DNA of 8,515 nt from HRBIN23 sp046294495 (GTDB taxonomy: Bacteria; Chloroflexota; Dehalococcoidia; Lucifugimonadales; HRBIN23), in assembly GCA_046294495.1 (NCBI GenBank), contig JBKBKV010000061.1:1-8515 (forward strand), given 5' to 3'. Below the pieces are notes generated by a model. That model had not been told where the DNA came from. It was given only the letters and a program-made list of their open reading frames with translations, and made no database searches. Below are positions 1-5,707 of the stretch, piece by piece; the first letter of the stretch is position 1, and every line of letters starts with the position of its first letter. The position numbers and the translations under genes are program-made.

Positions 1-88
1 GGGTTGGCTGCGGCGTCGGGGTTGGCATAGGAGTAGGCGTTGGCGGGATTTGAATTGGAGTAGGGGTTGGCTGCGGCGTCGGGGTTGG
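1..88. repeat. 25-bp direct repeat inside the Pro-Thr spacer
   Basis: Bases 1-25 and 64-88 are identical, giving a 63-bp (21-codon) period. Both copies encode PTPTPQPT in the lipoprotein spacer. The repeat keeps frame, as expected for spacer growth by recombination or slippage. The first copy runs off the window edge, so more copies may follow. Confidence 0.8.
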
Positions 89-289
89 GATTTGGGCTAT
101 TCGGGTCGCTACAATGGCTTCTACGGTTGCGGGTATATCCGTGGGGCTAGTGGTGCAGCCAGATAGGAGAGCGACAAGGGCAAAGAGTATGGCACCAACA
201 AATACAGCCTTGAGATGGATACCACGTCCTTTGATACGGGGGCACCTGCTAGCGAAGCGCCGAGCAGTCTCTTGGTATACCCATTGCAT
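1..289 (-). CDS. Lipoprotein with Pro-Thr-rich spacer, 5' part only
   Basis: This reading frame has no stop before the window edge, and only the first 96 codons are present. A basic N-terminal stretch (residues 18-27) leads into a hydrophobic segment (about 28-42) and the lipobox LLSGC, with Cys45 as the likely lipidated residue. A short helix-like stretch, ATVEAIVATRIAQ (54-66), follows, then a Pro-Thr spacer from residue 67 to the edge. The ATG at 289 is chosen because a GGAGAGG ribosome site lies 7 bases upstream (297-303); no in-frame alternative start occurs before the hydrophobic segment. From family knowledge, Pro-Thr spacers after a lipobox are common in Chloroflexota surface lipoproteins, where they tether an extracytoplasmic domain. 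That domain lies outside the window, so the function is unknown. It could be a solute-binding protein, a peptidase or a redox protein. The 44 residues before the Cys are rather long for a lipoprotein signal. Confidence 0.8.
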   Translation of the reverse strand, partial: MQWVYQETARRFASRCPRIKGRGIHLKAVFVGAILFALVALLSGCTTSPTDIPATVEAIVATRIAQIPTPTPQPTPTPIQIPPTPTPMPTPTPQPT

Positions 290-318
290 TGTTGCGCCTC
301 TCCAGCCGTTTGGGAAAT

Positions 319-347
319 ATGGTAAGGCTAGAAGGCTCTGGGGTCAA
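319..347 (-). promoter_or_regulatory. Candidate sigma70 promoter for the lipoprotein gene
   Basis: On the minus strand TTGACC (347-342, 5/6 match to the -35 consensus) is followed by a 17-base spacer and TACCAT (324-319, 4/6 match to the -10 consensus). The predicted start near 312 would give a leader of about 23 bases that still contains the ribosome site at 303-297. It lies in the 89-base gap after nrdJ, so the lipoprotein gene could be transcribed independently. No convincing intrinsic terminator for nrdJ is visible in the gap; a weak 6-bp pairing near its start has no T run. Confidence 0.4.
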
Positions 348-378
348 GAAGAAGGAATTTGGTGGTATCTTCTCCTGT

Positions 379-2730
379 TTACCCGCACTCGCTATACCCA
401 CACGCTCGGCAGGTCAGGCACCCCTCCTGGTAGACAAGGGGGCCGTTGCACTTCTTGCACACCCCCCAGTTGCCTGCGTTCCCTTGCCTCTCCCCGTTCC
501 TAGGGAGCAAAGGGGGTTGAATGGCCGCTGGGCGAGGGGGCTCCGTCCCGATTGCCCGCCCCAGTGCCAGGGCCAAGGCGTCAGGGCCCGATTTCACCAG
601 CACCCCACTGTCCCACGCCGGACAGCAGGTGATGCCCCGCAACTGCTCCACGATGGCCGCCGGGTCAACGCCTGAACGCAGTGCCAGAGAGACCAGGCGA
701 GCAATGGCCTCTAGTTGGGCACTGTCGCATCCCCCAGCCTTGCCCAGCGCCACAAACACCTCAAAGGGCTTGCCTGCCTCGTCGGTGTTGATGGTTACAT
801 ACATATTCCCGTGGCCGGTGCGGATGCGCTCGGTGCGCCCTCGAACAATGGCTGGGCGCTCCCGTGGCTTAAGGTAGGCGACTGCCGGTTCGGGCCTGGG
901 TTTGGCTTCTGTGCCAGCCGCCAGCACCTCCTGCTCGCGGCTCCCGGCGCGGTAGACGGTAATGCCCTTGCACCCCAGTTTCCATGCCAGCAGATAGGCC
1001 TTGCGCACATCCTCTATGTTGGCACTGTTGGGGAAGTTGATGGTTTTGGAAATGCCCGAATCCACGAACTCCTGGAAGGCGGCCTGCATACGCACATGCC
1101 ACTCGGGGGCGATGTCGGGGGCGGTAACAAAAAGGCGACGCACCCAGGCAGGCACTTCCTGTCGCTCCTGAAGAGACCTGCCCAGCGCCAGGTGCTCCAT
1201 AAGGTCGTCGTAGTAGAAACCCTCGGCCTTGGCCACTGCCTCAAAGGCTTGGTCAATGTAGTAGAGGGTCTGGCCCCCCAGAATGTTCTGCTTGCGGAAA
1301 ACAAGGGCGAAGATCGGCTCAATGCCAGAGGAGCACCCGGCGATCATGGAGATGGTCCCGGTGGGAGCCACGGTAAGGCGCCAGGCGTTGCGCAAGGGCG
1401 GAGCGCCGGGCTTGTCGTGTATGCTTCCCTTGAAGGCAGGGAAAGCGCCGCGCTCCTGGGCCAGTTCGGCGGACATCTGGTCGGCTTCTGCACGAATAAA
1501 GCTCATTACCCTTCTGGCCAACTCTAGCCCCTCCTCCGAGTCGTAAGGGATACCCAGGCGGATGAGCATATCGGCCCACCCCATCACCCCCAGCCCAATC
1601 TTGCGGGTCAGTTTGGTCATGCGCTCAATTTCGGGGATGGCGTAGTGGTTGGCGTCTATCACATTGTCCAGGAAGCGCACCGCCAGGCGGACGGTCTGGC
1701 GGAGGCGTTCCCAATCCACTTCGGCACCGTTAGAGTTGTAGCGCAGGAACTTGGCCAAGTTGAGGGAGCCCAGGTTGCAGGACTCGTAAGGCAAGAGGGG
1801 CTGCTCCCCGCAGGGGTTTGTGGCAGTGATGCGCCCCAACTGGGGCGTGGCGTTGTCCCGGTTGATACGGTCCAGGAAGAGCATCCCCGGCTCCCCGTTG
1901 AGCCACGCCCCCTCTACAATCTTCCCAAACACCACCCCGGCGTTGAGGCGTCCCGCCACTTTGCCCGTCTGTGGGTCAATAAGGTCGTAGTCCTCTCCCC
2001 GTTCCACCCGCTCCATAAAGTCGCTGTCCACCCCTACGGAGATGTTGAAGTTGTGGATCTCCCCCTCTTTTAGCTTGCAGGTAATGAACTCCAGGATGTC
2101 GGGATGGCGCACATCCATCACCGCCATGTTGGCGCCGTCCCGTTTCCCGCCCTGGGTAACTAGTTGGGAGACGGAGGAGAGATGGCGAAGCACAGCCACC
2201 GGCCCGCACGCCTTACCGTGGGTAGTGGAGATGGGCGCTCCCTTGGGGCGTATCTTGGAGAGGGAGAAGCCTGTGCCACCCCCGAACTTCTGGACCATAG
2301 CGGCGTGCTTGGCCGTGTCCATAATGCCTTCCATGGTGTCTTCCAGGCCGATAACGAAGCAGGCTGAAAGTGTGCCTGCCCCAGTGCCAGCGTTCATAAG
2401 GGTGGGGGAGTTGGGGAGAAACTCCAAGCGCGCCATTACGCCGTAGAAGGCATCGGCGATGGCCTGGACATCGGCACTGGGGTTATAGAGGGTCTCCACC
2501 TGCGCAATGGCACGGGCGACGCGACGGAACATCCCCTGGGCATCTTCTATAATCTGCCCGTTTCTGTCTCGCAGGAAGTAGCGGGCTTCCAGGACGCGTA
2601 GGGCGTTATCGCCTATTTGTAGTTCCCGTGGGGGTGCGGTAAGCCCGGCAGCCTCCAGGGCATGTAGGAGGCGAAGGCGCTCCTCCGGGAACAGGCTGCG
2701 CGAGGTAGCGGGGGGTATGGTAACGGTCAT
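379..2730 (-). CDS. nrdJ: Adenosylcobalamin-dependent ribonucleotide reductase (class II)
   Basis: This 783-residue cytoplasmic enzyme reduces ribonucleotides to deoxyribonucleotides, using coenzyme B12 to create a thiyl radical; it needs no oxygen and no separate radical subunit. The barrel active site is clear. NPCGE at 305-309 supplies Asn305, radical-bearing Cys307 and Glu309. Cys124 (LSACF) and Cys318 (SCNLGSLN) match the redox pair, and PTGTIS at about 456-461 is the phosphate-binding loop. A TSCPTD-type domain (about 641-727, with ITCCPAWDSG at 700-709) and a Cys-rich tail follow. The tail has cysteines at 758, 761, 771, 774, 777 and 782, suited to zinc binding and re-reduction of the active site. 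No N-terminal ATP cone is seen. The ATG at 2730 is preferred to an in-frame GTG at 2772 because AAGGAGG lies 4 bases upstream, whereas the GTG lacks a ribosome site and would overlap nrdR. nrdR ends 31 bases upstream, so the two are probably co-transcribed. Confidence 0.97.
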   Translation of the reverse strand: MTVTIPPATSRSLFPEERLRLLHALEAAGLTAPPRELQIGDNALRVLEARYFLRDRNGQIIEDAQGMFRRVARAIAQVETLYNPSADVQAIADAFYGVMARLEFLPNSPTLMNAGTGAGTLSACFVIGLEDTMEGIMDTAKHAAMVQKFGGGTGFSLSKIRPKGAPISTTHGKACGPVAVLRHLSSVSQLVTQGGKRDGANMAVMDVRHPDILEFITCKLKEGEIHNFNISVGVDSDFMERVERGEDYDLIDPQTGKVAGRLNAGVVFGKIVEGAWLNGEPGMLFLDRINRDNATPQLGRITATNPCGEQPLLPYESCNLGSLNLAKFLRYNSNGAEVDWERLRQTVRLAVRFLDNVIDANHYAIPEIERMTKLTRKIGLGVMGWADMLIRLGIPYDSEEGLELARRVMSFIRAEADQMSAELAQERGAFPAFKGSIHDKPGAPPLRNAWRLTVAPTGTISMIAGCSSGIEPIFALVFRKQNILGGQTLYYIDQAFEAVAKAEGFYYDDLMEHLALGRSLQERQEVPAWVRRLFVTAPDIAPEWHVRMQAAFQEFVDSGISKTINFPNSANIEDVRKAYLLAWKLGCKGITVYRAGSREQEVLAAGTEAKPRPEPAVAYLKPRERPAIVRGRTERIRTGHGNMYVTINTDEAGKPFEVFVALGKAGGCDSAQLEAIARLVSLALRSGVDPAAIVEQLRGITCCPAWDSGVLVKSGPDALALALGRAIGTEPPRPAAIQPPLLPRNGERQGNAGNWGVCKKCNGPLVYQEGCLTCRACGYSECG

Positions 2731-2734
2731 GGCC

Positions 2735-2741
2735 CCTCCTT
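2735..2741 (-). promoter_or_regulatory. Ribosome binding site that fixes the nrdJ start
   Basis: AAGGAGG on the minus strand lies 4 bases before the ATG at 2730. Spacing is slightly short, but the match to the 16S rRNA tail is strong. The upstream in-frame GTG (2772) has nothing comparable. Confidence 0.8.
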
Positions 2742-2761
2742 GGCGTAAAAGTGGGGTGTGG

Positions 2762-3283
2762 TTATCGGGCACGCTTCGTGCGGCGGGATGTTCTTCCGTT
2801 CATAGGCAAGGGCAACTGGGCGGCTGGTGGGGCACTCTGTTCCCCTTCCAGGGCCTCCACTGCCTCCCGGAAACTGCCCACATCCTGGAAATTGCGGTAT
2901 ACGCTGGCGAAGCGCACATAGGCCACACGGTCTAGACGCTTCAGGTGCTCCATCACCATCTCCCCGATGAGAGAAGAGGGCACCTCGGCCCGCCCCAGAC
3001 GCTGAAGGGCTTGCTCAATGGCGTCTACCGCTTTGTCAATGGCATCGGAGGGAACGGGGCGTTTGGTGCAGGCGATGAGCATGCCCCGTTTCACCTTCTC
3101 CCGATTGAACTCCTCTCGGCGCCCGTCTCGCTTCACCACCCGAAGTGCGGTGGTCTGCACTCGCTCATAGGTGGTGAAACGCAGGCCACACCGGGCACAC
3201 TCCCGACGCCGTCTAATGCCCTCCTCGGTGTCCCGGGAATCTGCGACCCGCGAATCGGTGAACCCGCAGAACGGACAACGCAT
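2762..3283 (-). CDS. nrdR: Transcriptional repressor NrdR
   Basis: NrdR represses ribonucleotide reductase genes when its ATP cone carries dATP, acting on paired 16-bp NrdR boxes. This copy has 173 residues; the family is usually about 150-160. The zinc ribbon uses Cys3 and Cys6 (MRCPFCG) and Cys29 and Cys32 (ECARC), with the Arg-rich stretch IRRRREC between them. The ATP cone spans about 47-137 and begins with VVKRDGRREEF. A low-complexity basic tail follows (about 148-173: Pro-rich, then RTSRRTKRAR) and explains the extra length. The frame has two nearby ATGs. The second, at 3283, gives the canonical MRCPFC start and has AGGAG 7 bases upstream; the first, at 3289, would sit 1 base from that site. 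The gene lies directly upstream of nrdJ and behind a promoter carrying NrdR boxes, which implies autoregulation. Confidence 0.97.
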   Translation of the reverse strand: MRCPFCGFTDSRVADSRDTEEGIRRRRECARCGLRFTTYERVQTTALRVVKRDGRREEFNREKVKRGMLIACTKRPVPSDAIDKAVDAIEQALQRLGRAEVPSSLIGEMVMEHLKRLDRVAYVRFASVYRNFQDVGSFREAVEALEGEQSAPPAAQLPLPMNGRTSRRTKRAR

Positions 3284-3290
3284 AGCCATG

Positions 3291-3295
3291 CTCCT
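3291..3295 (-). promoter_or_regulatory. Ribosome binding site that fixes the nrdR start
   Basis: AGGAG on the minus strand is 7 bases before the ATG at 3283 but only 1 base before the ATG at 3289. This selects the shorter protein beginning MRCPFC, which matches the family N-terminus. Confidence 0.8.
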
Positions 3296-3338
3296 GGTAT
3301 GACACCCAGCCTGCCCACTAACCCTAGTTTCAAAACTA

Positions 3339-3354
3339 CGCTAACAAATTGTGG
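3339..3354 (-). promoter_or_regulatory. Second, weaker NrdR box
   Basis: CCACAATTTGTTAGCG matches 9 of 16 positions of the palindromic consensus ACACwATATATwGTGT, nearly all in one half (CCACAAT). Alone it would not be called. It begins exactly 31 bases after the stronger box, about three helical turns and the usual spacing of paired NrdR boxes, so it is a plausible low-affinity partner. Confidence 0.5.
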
Positions 3355-3369
3355 TTTAGAACAAACGCA

Positions 3370-3385
3370 CCACTATATATTGGGC
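3370..3385 (-). promoter_or_regulatory. NrdR box
   Basis: GCCCAATATATAGTGG on the minus strand matches 13 of 16 positions of the NrdR-box consensus ACACwATATATwGTGT, including the whole AATATATAGTG core. It lies just downstream of the predicted nrdR transcription start (about 3390), where bound NrdR could block transcription of nrdR-nrdJ. The core also contains TATAGT, a 5/6 match to a -10 element, so the box could overlap a second promoter; no good -35 is seen for it. Confidence 0.75.
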
Positions 3386-3396
3386 CTTGTGTGGGT

Positions 3397-3425
3397 ATAC
3401 TAGCAGGACAGGTGTGGCTTGTCAA
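3397..3425 (-). promoter_or_regulatory. Sigma70 promoter of nrdR-nrdJ
   Basis: A perfect -35, TTGACA (3425-3420), is followed by a 17-base spacer and TAGTAT (3402-3397). The -10 matches 4/6 and is preceded by TGC, an extended -10 element. Predicted transcription starts near 3390, leaving a leader of about 105 bases that contains both NrdR boxes. A-tracts directly upstream of the -35 may act as an UP element. Confidence 0.65.
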
Positions 3426-3448
3426 GGGTTTTTCAGGGGGGTTTTTCA
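3426..3448. repeat. Tandem A-tract repeat upstream of the nrdR -35
   Basis: The plus strand holds GGGTTTTTCA twice (3426-3435 and 3439-3448), with a 13-bp period. On the minus strand this places two A5 tracts right upstream of TTGACA, a position where A-tracts can bend DNA or contact the RNA polymerase alpha subunit. The role is inferred. Confidence 0.5.
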
Positions 3449-3546
3449 AGAGGGCCTTGTGCGGGGGAGGGGCCCCGGGCACGCGGGCCGCTGGGCTCTG
3501 CCTTCATGAGGCAAAGGACAGAAAGCCATCCACTATTACTGACCTG

Positions 3547-3572
3547 GAAGCACGAAGCGCTTCGCCGGCTTC
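3547..3572. repeat. Inverted repeat in the dapA-nrdR gap
   Basis: The perfect 12-bp palindrome CGAAGCGCTTCG (3553-3564) sits inside outer arms GAAGC (3547-3551) and GCTTC (3568-3572). Transcripts could form a hairpin downstream of dapA. No T run follows on either strand, so it is not a typical intrinsic terminator. It may protect the 3' end of the dapA transcript or bind a protein. The rest of 3466-3633 shows nothing else recognisable. The C-rich minus strand at about 3426-3476 could suit Rho-dependent termination, but that is speculative. Confidence 0.45.
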
Positions 3573-3633
3573 TCAGGCCTAGCGCTACCCCTGGCGCAAA
3601 TTCAGTGCTCTGGCCCCGTATACTAGAGCGTTG

Positions 3634-4539
3634 CTACGCCTTGGCGGGCACCGGCAGGTCAATGCGGTAACGCTTAAGCACCGCCTCTATCTGCTGGGCC
3701 GTCTTCTCATCCGGCTCCACAAGGGGCAGGCGGGGCTTGCCGACACGGAAGCCCACCCGATTCAGACACCACTTTACCGGAATAGGATTGGCGGTGATGA
3801 AGAGCACCTTGAACAGGGGGTGAAGACGGCGGTGCTCCTCTGCGGCCTTCTCCAGATTTCCCTCAAGCAGGTGGCCCATCATCGCCTTGATCTGAAGCCC
3901 CACGAGGTGGGAGGCAACGCTCACTATACCATAGCCGCCCATAGCCATGATGTAGAAGGTCTCGTTGTCGTTGCCACTCCATACCCTGAAGCCAGGCCTG
4001 GCCCCGTCTATGATACGGGCGATCTGGTCCATATCCGAGGAGGCCTCTTTGATGCCAATAATGTTGTCAATCTGGGACAGACGGAGGGTGGTCTCGGCCG
4101 TCATGTTCAGGCTGGTGCGGCTGGGCACATTGTAGAGGATGAGGGGCAAGTGGGTGGCACTGGCGATAGCCTTGAAGTGCTGGAAAAGGCCCTCCTGCGG
4201 GGGCTTGTTGTAGTAGGGCACAACAGCCATCACAGCATCCACGCCACACCGCTCGGCTTCACGGGTCAACTCCACACTTTCGGCGGTGCTGTAGTTGCCG
4301 GCGCCGGCCACCACCTGGCCTCGCTTGCCCACCGCCGCCTTCACCTCGGCCCAAAGGCGCAGTTTCTCCTCGTGGGAAAGGGTGGGCGATTCCCCGGTGG
4401 TGCCGGTTACTACGACCCCATCGCTTCCCGAGTCCAGGAGGGCCAGGGCCAGGCGCTTGGCCTGCTCATAATCCACCCTGCCCTGCTCATCAAAGGGCGT
4501 TACCATGGCCGTAAGGAGCCTGCCGATAGTCTCTCCCAT
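3634..4539 (-). CDS. dapA: 4-hydroxy-tetrahydrodipicolinate synthase
   Basis: DapA condenses pyruvate with aspartate semialdehyde, the first committed step to diaminopimelate and lysine, in the cytoplasm. The 301-residue protein is full length for this class I aldolase family. Residues align with the E. coli enzyme at a constant offset of three. Schiff-base Lys164 lies in GIKEAS, Thr47 in GTTGES, Tyr110 in PYYNKP and Tyr136 in YNVPSRT form the proton-relay triad, and Arg141 binds the substrate carboxylate. The ATG at 4539 has AAGGAGGT at 7-base spacing. That site overlaps the asd stop codon, and only 5 bases separate the two genes, which points to translational coupling. Related family members (N-acetylneuraminate lyase, KDG aldolase) are unlikely given Arg141 and the asd/dapB neighbours. 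No intrinsic terminator is seen after the stop. Confidence 0.97.
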   Translation of the reverse strand: MGETIGRLLTAMVTPFDEQGRVDYEQAKRLALALLDSGSDGVVVTGTTGESPTLSHEEKLRLWAEVKAAVGKRGQVVAGAGNYSTAESVELTREAERCGVDAVMAVVPYYNKPPQEGLFQHFKAIASATHLPLILYNVPSRTSLNMTAETTLRLSQIDNIIGIKEASSDMDQIARIIDGARPGFRVWSGNDNETFYIMAMGGYGIVSVASHLVGLQIKAMMGHLLEGNLEKAAEEHRRLHPLFKVLFITANPIPVKWCLNRVGFRVGKPRLPLVEPDEKTAQQIEAVLKRYRIDLPVPAKA

Positions 4540-4544
4540 GCCTC

Positions 4545-5576
4545 CTACCTCCTTCCTGCGGTGGGGAGCAGGTTCCGTTGAAGCACCGTCTCCGCGATCT
4601 GGATCGCGTTCAAAGCCGCCCCCTTGCGGAGGTTATCGGACACCACCCACATGGCCAGCCCACGGGGGTGGGAGGCATCGCGCCGAATGCGCCCCACATA
4701 TACGGGGTCTTTCCCCTCCCCCACCAGGGGCGTGGGGTAGACCGCCGCAGTGGGGTCGTCCAGCACCTGGACCCCTGGGAAGGCTGCCAGCACCTCTCGC
4801 GCTTCCTCGGGGGACATGGGATGCGTCAACTCAAGGTGCACCGACTCGCTGTGGCAAAGGAGGACGGGCACCCGCACGCAGGTGGCGGAGATGCGCACAT
4901 CGGGGGCGTGCATGATCTTGCGCGTCTCCTCCACCATCTTCCATTCCTCTTTGGTGTAGCCGTTTTCCAGGAAAGCGTCAATATGGGGTAGCAGGTTGAA
5001 GGCTATGCGCTGGGGATACACCCTCGCAGGGTGCTCACCACCGTTCAACAGCGCCCGGCTCTGCTCCCGAAGTTCCTCCATGGCTGCCCGCCCTGTCCCA
5101 GAAACCGACTGGTAGGTGTCCACAATAATGCGCTGGATAGGGTTGACCCGATGTATGGGGTAGACGGCCATGACCAAGGCGGTGGTGGAGCAGTTGGGAA
5201 TGGCCACAATTCCTCGGTGGTGCACCAGGTCGTCGGCGTTCACTTCTGGGATCACCAGAGGCACCTGCGGGTCCATGCGGAAGACAGAAGAGTCGTCAAT
5301 GACCAGCGCCCCAGCCCGAGCGGCTATGGGTGCCCAGGTTCGGCTGACCGCCCCCGACGCCGAGATGAAGGCGATGTCCACACCTTCAAAGGCCTGGGGC
5401 GTTGGCTCCTCAACCACGCACTCCTGTCCCAGAACATGTATACGCTGACCAGCAGAGCGTGCAGAGGCGAAGAGACGAATAGAGCGCACAGGAAAGCGGC
5501 GCTCTTCCAGAATAGAGAGGAAGACCCGACCGACCGCGCCCGTAGCACCAAGGACAGCGATATTACAGGCTTGCAA
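4545..5576 (-). CDS. asd: Aspartate-semialdehyde dehydrogenase
   Basis: Asd reduces aspartyl phosphate with NADPH to aspartate semialdehyde, the branch-point metabolite for lysine/diaminopimelate, threonine and methionine. The 343-residue protein is the usual length. The Rossmann loop GATGAVG lies at 10-16, the nucleophile Cys129 in IPNCSTT, and QSVSGTG at 156-162. Substrate-binding Arg235 is in CVRVPV and the base His242 in CHSES; SDNLRKGAALN (313-323) closes the active site. In many relatives the residue before the His is Gly; here it is Cys241. The start is TTG at 5576, supported by AGGAGGT 6 bases upstream and by the Rossmann fold beginning at residue 5; no ATG or GTG fits. The product feeds DapA, encoded 5 bases downstream. 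The ribosome site lies in an inverted repeat that may limit translation. Confidence 0.97.
   Translation of the reverse strand: MQACNIAVLGATGAVGRVFLSILEERRFPVRSIRLFASARSAGQRIHVLGQECVVEEPTPQAFEGVDIAFISASGAVSRTWAPIAARAGALVIDDSSVFRMDPQVPLVIPEVNADDLVHHRGIVAIPNCSTTALVMAVYPIHRVNPIQRIIVDTYQSVSGTGRAAMEELREQSRALLNGGEHPARVYPQRIAFNLLPHIDAFLENGYTKEEWKMVEETRKIMHAPDVRISATCVRVPVLLCHSESVHLELTHPMSPEEAREVLAAFPGVQVLDDPTAAVYPTPLVGEGKDPVYVGRIRRDASHPRGLAMWVVSDNLRKGAALNAIQIAETVLQRNLLPTAGRR
4547..4554 (-). promoter_or_regulatory. Ribosome binding site of dapA overlapping the asd stop
   Basis: AAGGAGGT on the minus strand, 7 bases before the dapA ATG, shares a base with the asd TAG stop (4547-4545). Ribosomes finishing asd would reach the dapA start directly. 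Confidence 0.8.
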
Positions 5577-5582
5577 GGTGGC

Positions 5583-5589
5583 ACCTCCT
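5583..5589 (-). promoter_or_regulatory. Ribosome binding site that fixes the TTG start of asd
   Basis: AGGAGGT on the minus strand ends 6 bases before TTG (5576-5574). It is the only evidence-backed start for asd, and it lies wholly inside the 3' arm of the leader inverted repeat. Confidence 0.8.
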
Positions 5590-5632
5590 GAACTGAAAAG
5601 GCTAGTAGCGATTTGGGTTGGTCGTTTCGTCC

Positions 5633-5649
5633 GCCCCGCCTAGCGGGGC
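5633..5649. repeat. GC-rich perfect hairpin in the dapB-asd gap
   Basis: GCCCCGC and GCGGGGC form a perfect 7-bp stem around a three-base loop that reads TAG on the minus strand. No T run follows, so intrinsic termination is unlikely. It is nested inside the larger helix that covers the asd ribosome site. Confidence 0.65.
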
Positions 5650-5681
5650 TTGCCCAGAAGGTGCCGCCTATCCTGGTGCAA
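5640..5681 (-). CDS. Possible 13-residue leader peptide before asd
   Basis: After the dapB stop, AGGAGG (5693-5688) lies 6 bases before a TTG that opens a 13-codon frame, MHQDRRHLLGKPR, ending at the TAG in the loop of the GC-rich hairpin. The initiation region resembles that of asd: the same AGGAGG, the same 6-base spacing and a TTG start, with CCAC before it and CA after it. Codons CAC-CTT-CTG-GGC form the 5' arm of the helix that can hide the asd ribosome site, so translating this frame would unfold it. There is only one Lys codon, so classic lysine attenuation is not evident. An ORF this short with a TTG start may be chance. Confidence 0.3.
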   Translation of the reverse strand: MHQDRRHLLGKPR

Positions 5682-5707
5682 CAGTGGCCTCCTCTTTGGT
5701 GCCTATG

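Larger units (their letters stand above)
3382..3465. repeat. 14-bp direct repeat flanking the nrdR promoter
   Basis: GGGCCTTGTGTGGG (3382-3395) recurs as GGGCCTTGTGCGGG (3452-3465) with one mismatch, 70 bp apart. One copy lies between the -10 and the main NrdR box, overlapping that box by four bases; the other lies upstream of the -35. The arrangement could be a pair of operators for an unknown regulator or a chance repeat in GC-rich DNA. Confidence 0.45.
5580..5665 (-). promoter_or_regulatory. Leader inverted repeat covering the asd ribosome site
   Basis: In the minus-strand RNA, GGCACCUUCUG (5665-5655) can pair with CAGGAGGUGCC (5590-5580): 11 pairs, one of them G-U. Three more pairs (two G-U, one C-G) extend it inward to 14. 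The 3' arm contains the whole asd Shine-Dalgarno sequence, so the folded form should hide it. The enclosed loop carries a second, GC-rich hairpin. A regulator, a trans-acting RNA or translation of the upstream leader could open the helix. The pairing is read directly; the regulatory role is inferred. Confidence 0.55.

Noticed and set aside
1..88. CRISPR-like or intergenic repeat array
   Set aside because: The repeats lie in frame inside a lipoprotein gene and encode a Pro-Thr spacer.
715..1527. Plus-strand open frame opposite nrdJ
   Set aside because: It is an antisense shadow of a clearly conserved gene, with no family resemblance.
2731..2772. Longer nrdJ start at a GTG (2772), adding 14 residues
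   Set aside because: It has no ribosome site and would overlap nrdR; the ATG at 2730 has AAGGAGG 4 bases upstream.
3284..3289. nrdR start at the first ATG (3289)
   Set aside because: The AGGAG site would be only 1 base away, and the family begins MRCPFC/MKCPFC, matching the ATG at 3283.
3619..3627. GTATACTAG just past the dapA stop, identical to the nrdR -10 region (3395-3403)
   Set aside because: It has no suitable -35 at the right distance on the minus strand; a shared 9-mer alone is weak evidence for a promoter.
3349..3670. Two overlapping plus-strand frames in the dapA-nrdR gap
   Set aside because: They are short and low-complexity, match no family I know, run through the promoter and hairpin, and lack a convincing ribosome site.
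3631..4581. Long plus-strand open frame opposite dapA
   Set aside because: It lies antisense over almost the whole of dapA and encodes no recognisable domain. GC-rich codon bias creates such shadow frames.
5633..5649. Intrinsic terminator between dapB and asd
   Set aside because: The stem is strong, but no T run follows on either strand.
5577..5707. Lysine or cobalamin riboswitch upstream of asd
   Set aside because: The gap is too short for the lysine class. One GCCACTG-like string is not enough for a cobalamin element, and the rest of the conserved core is missing.
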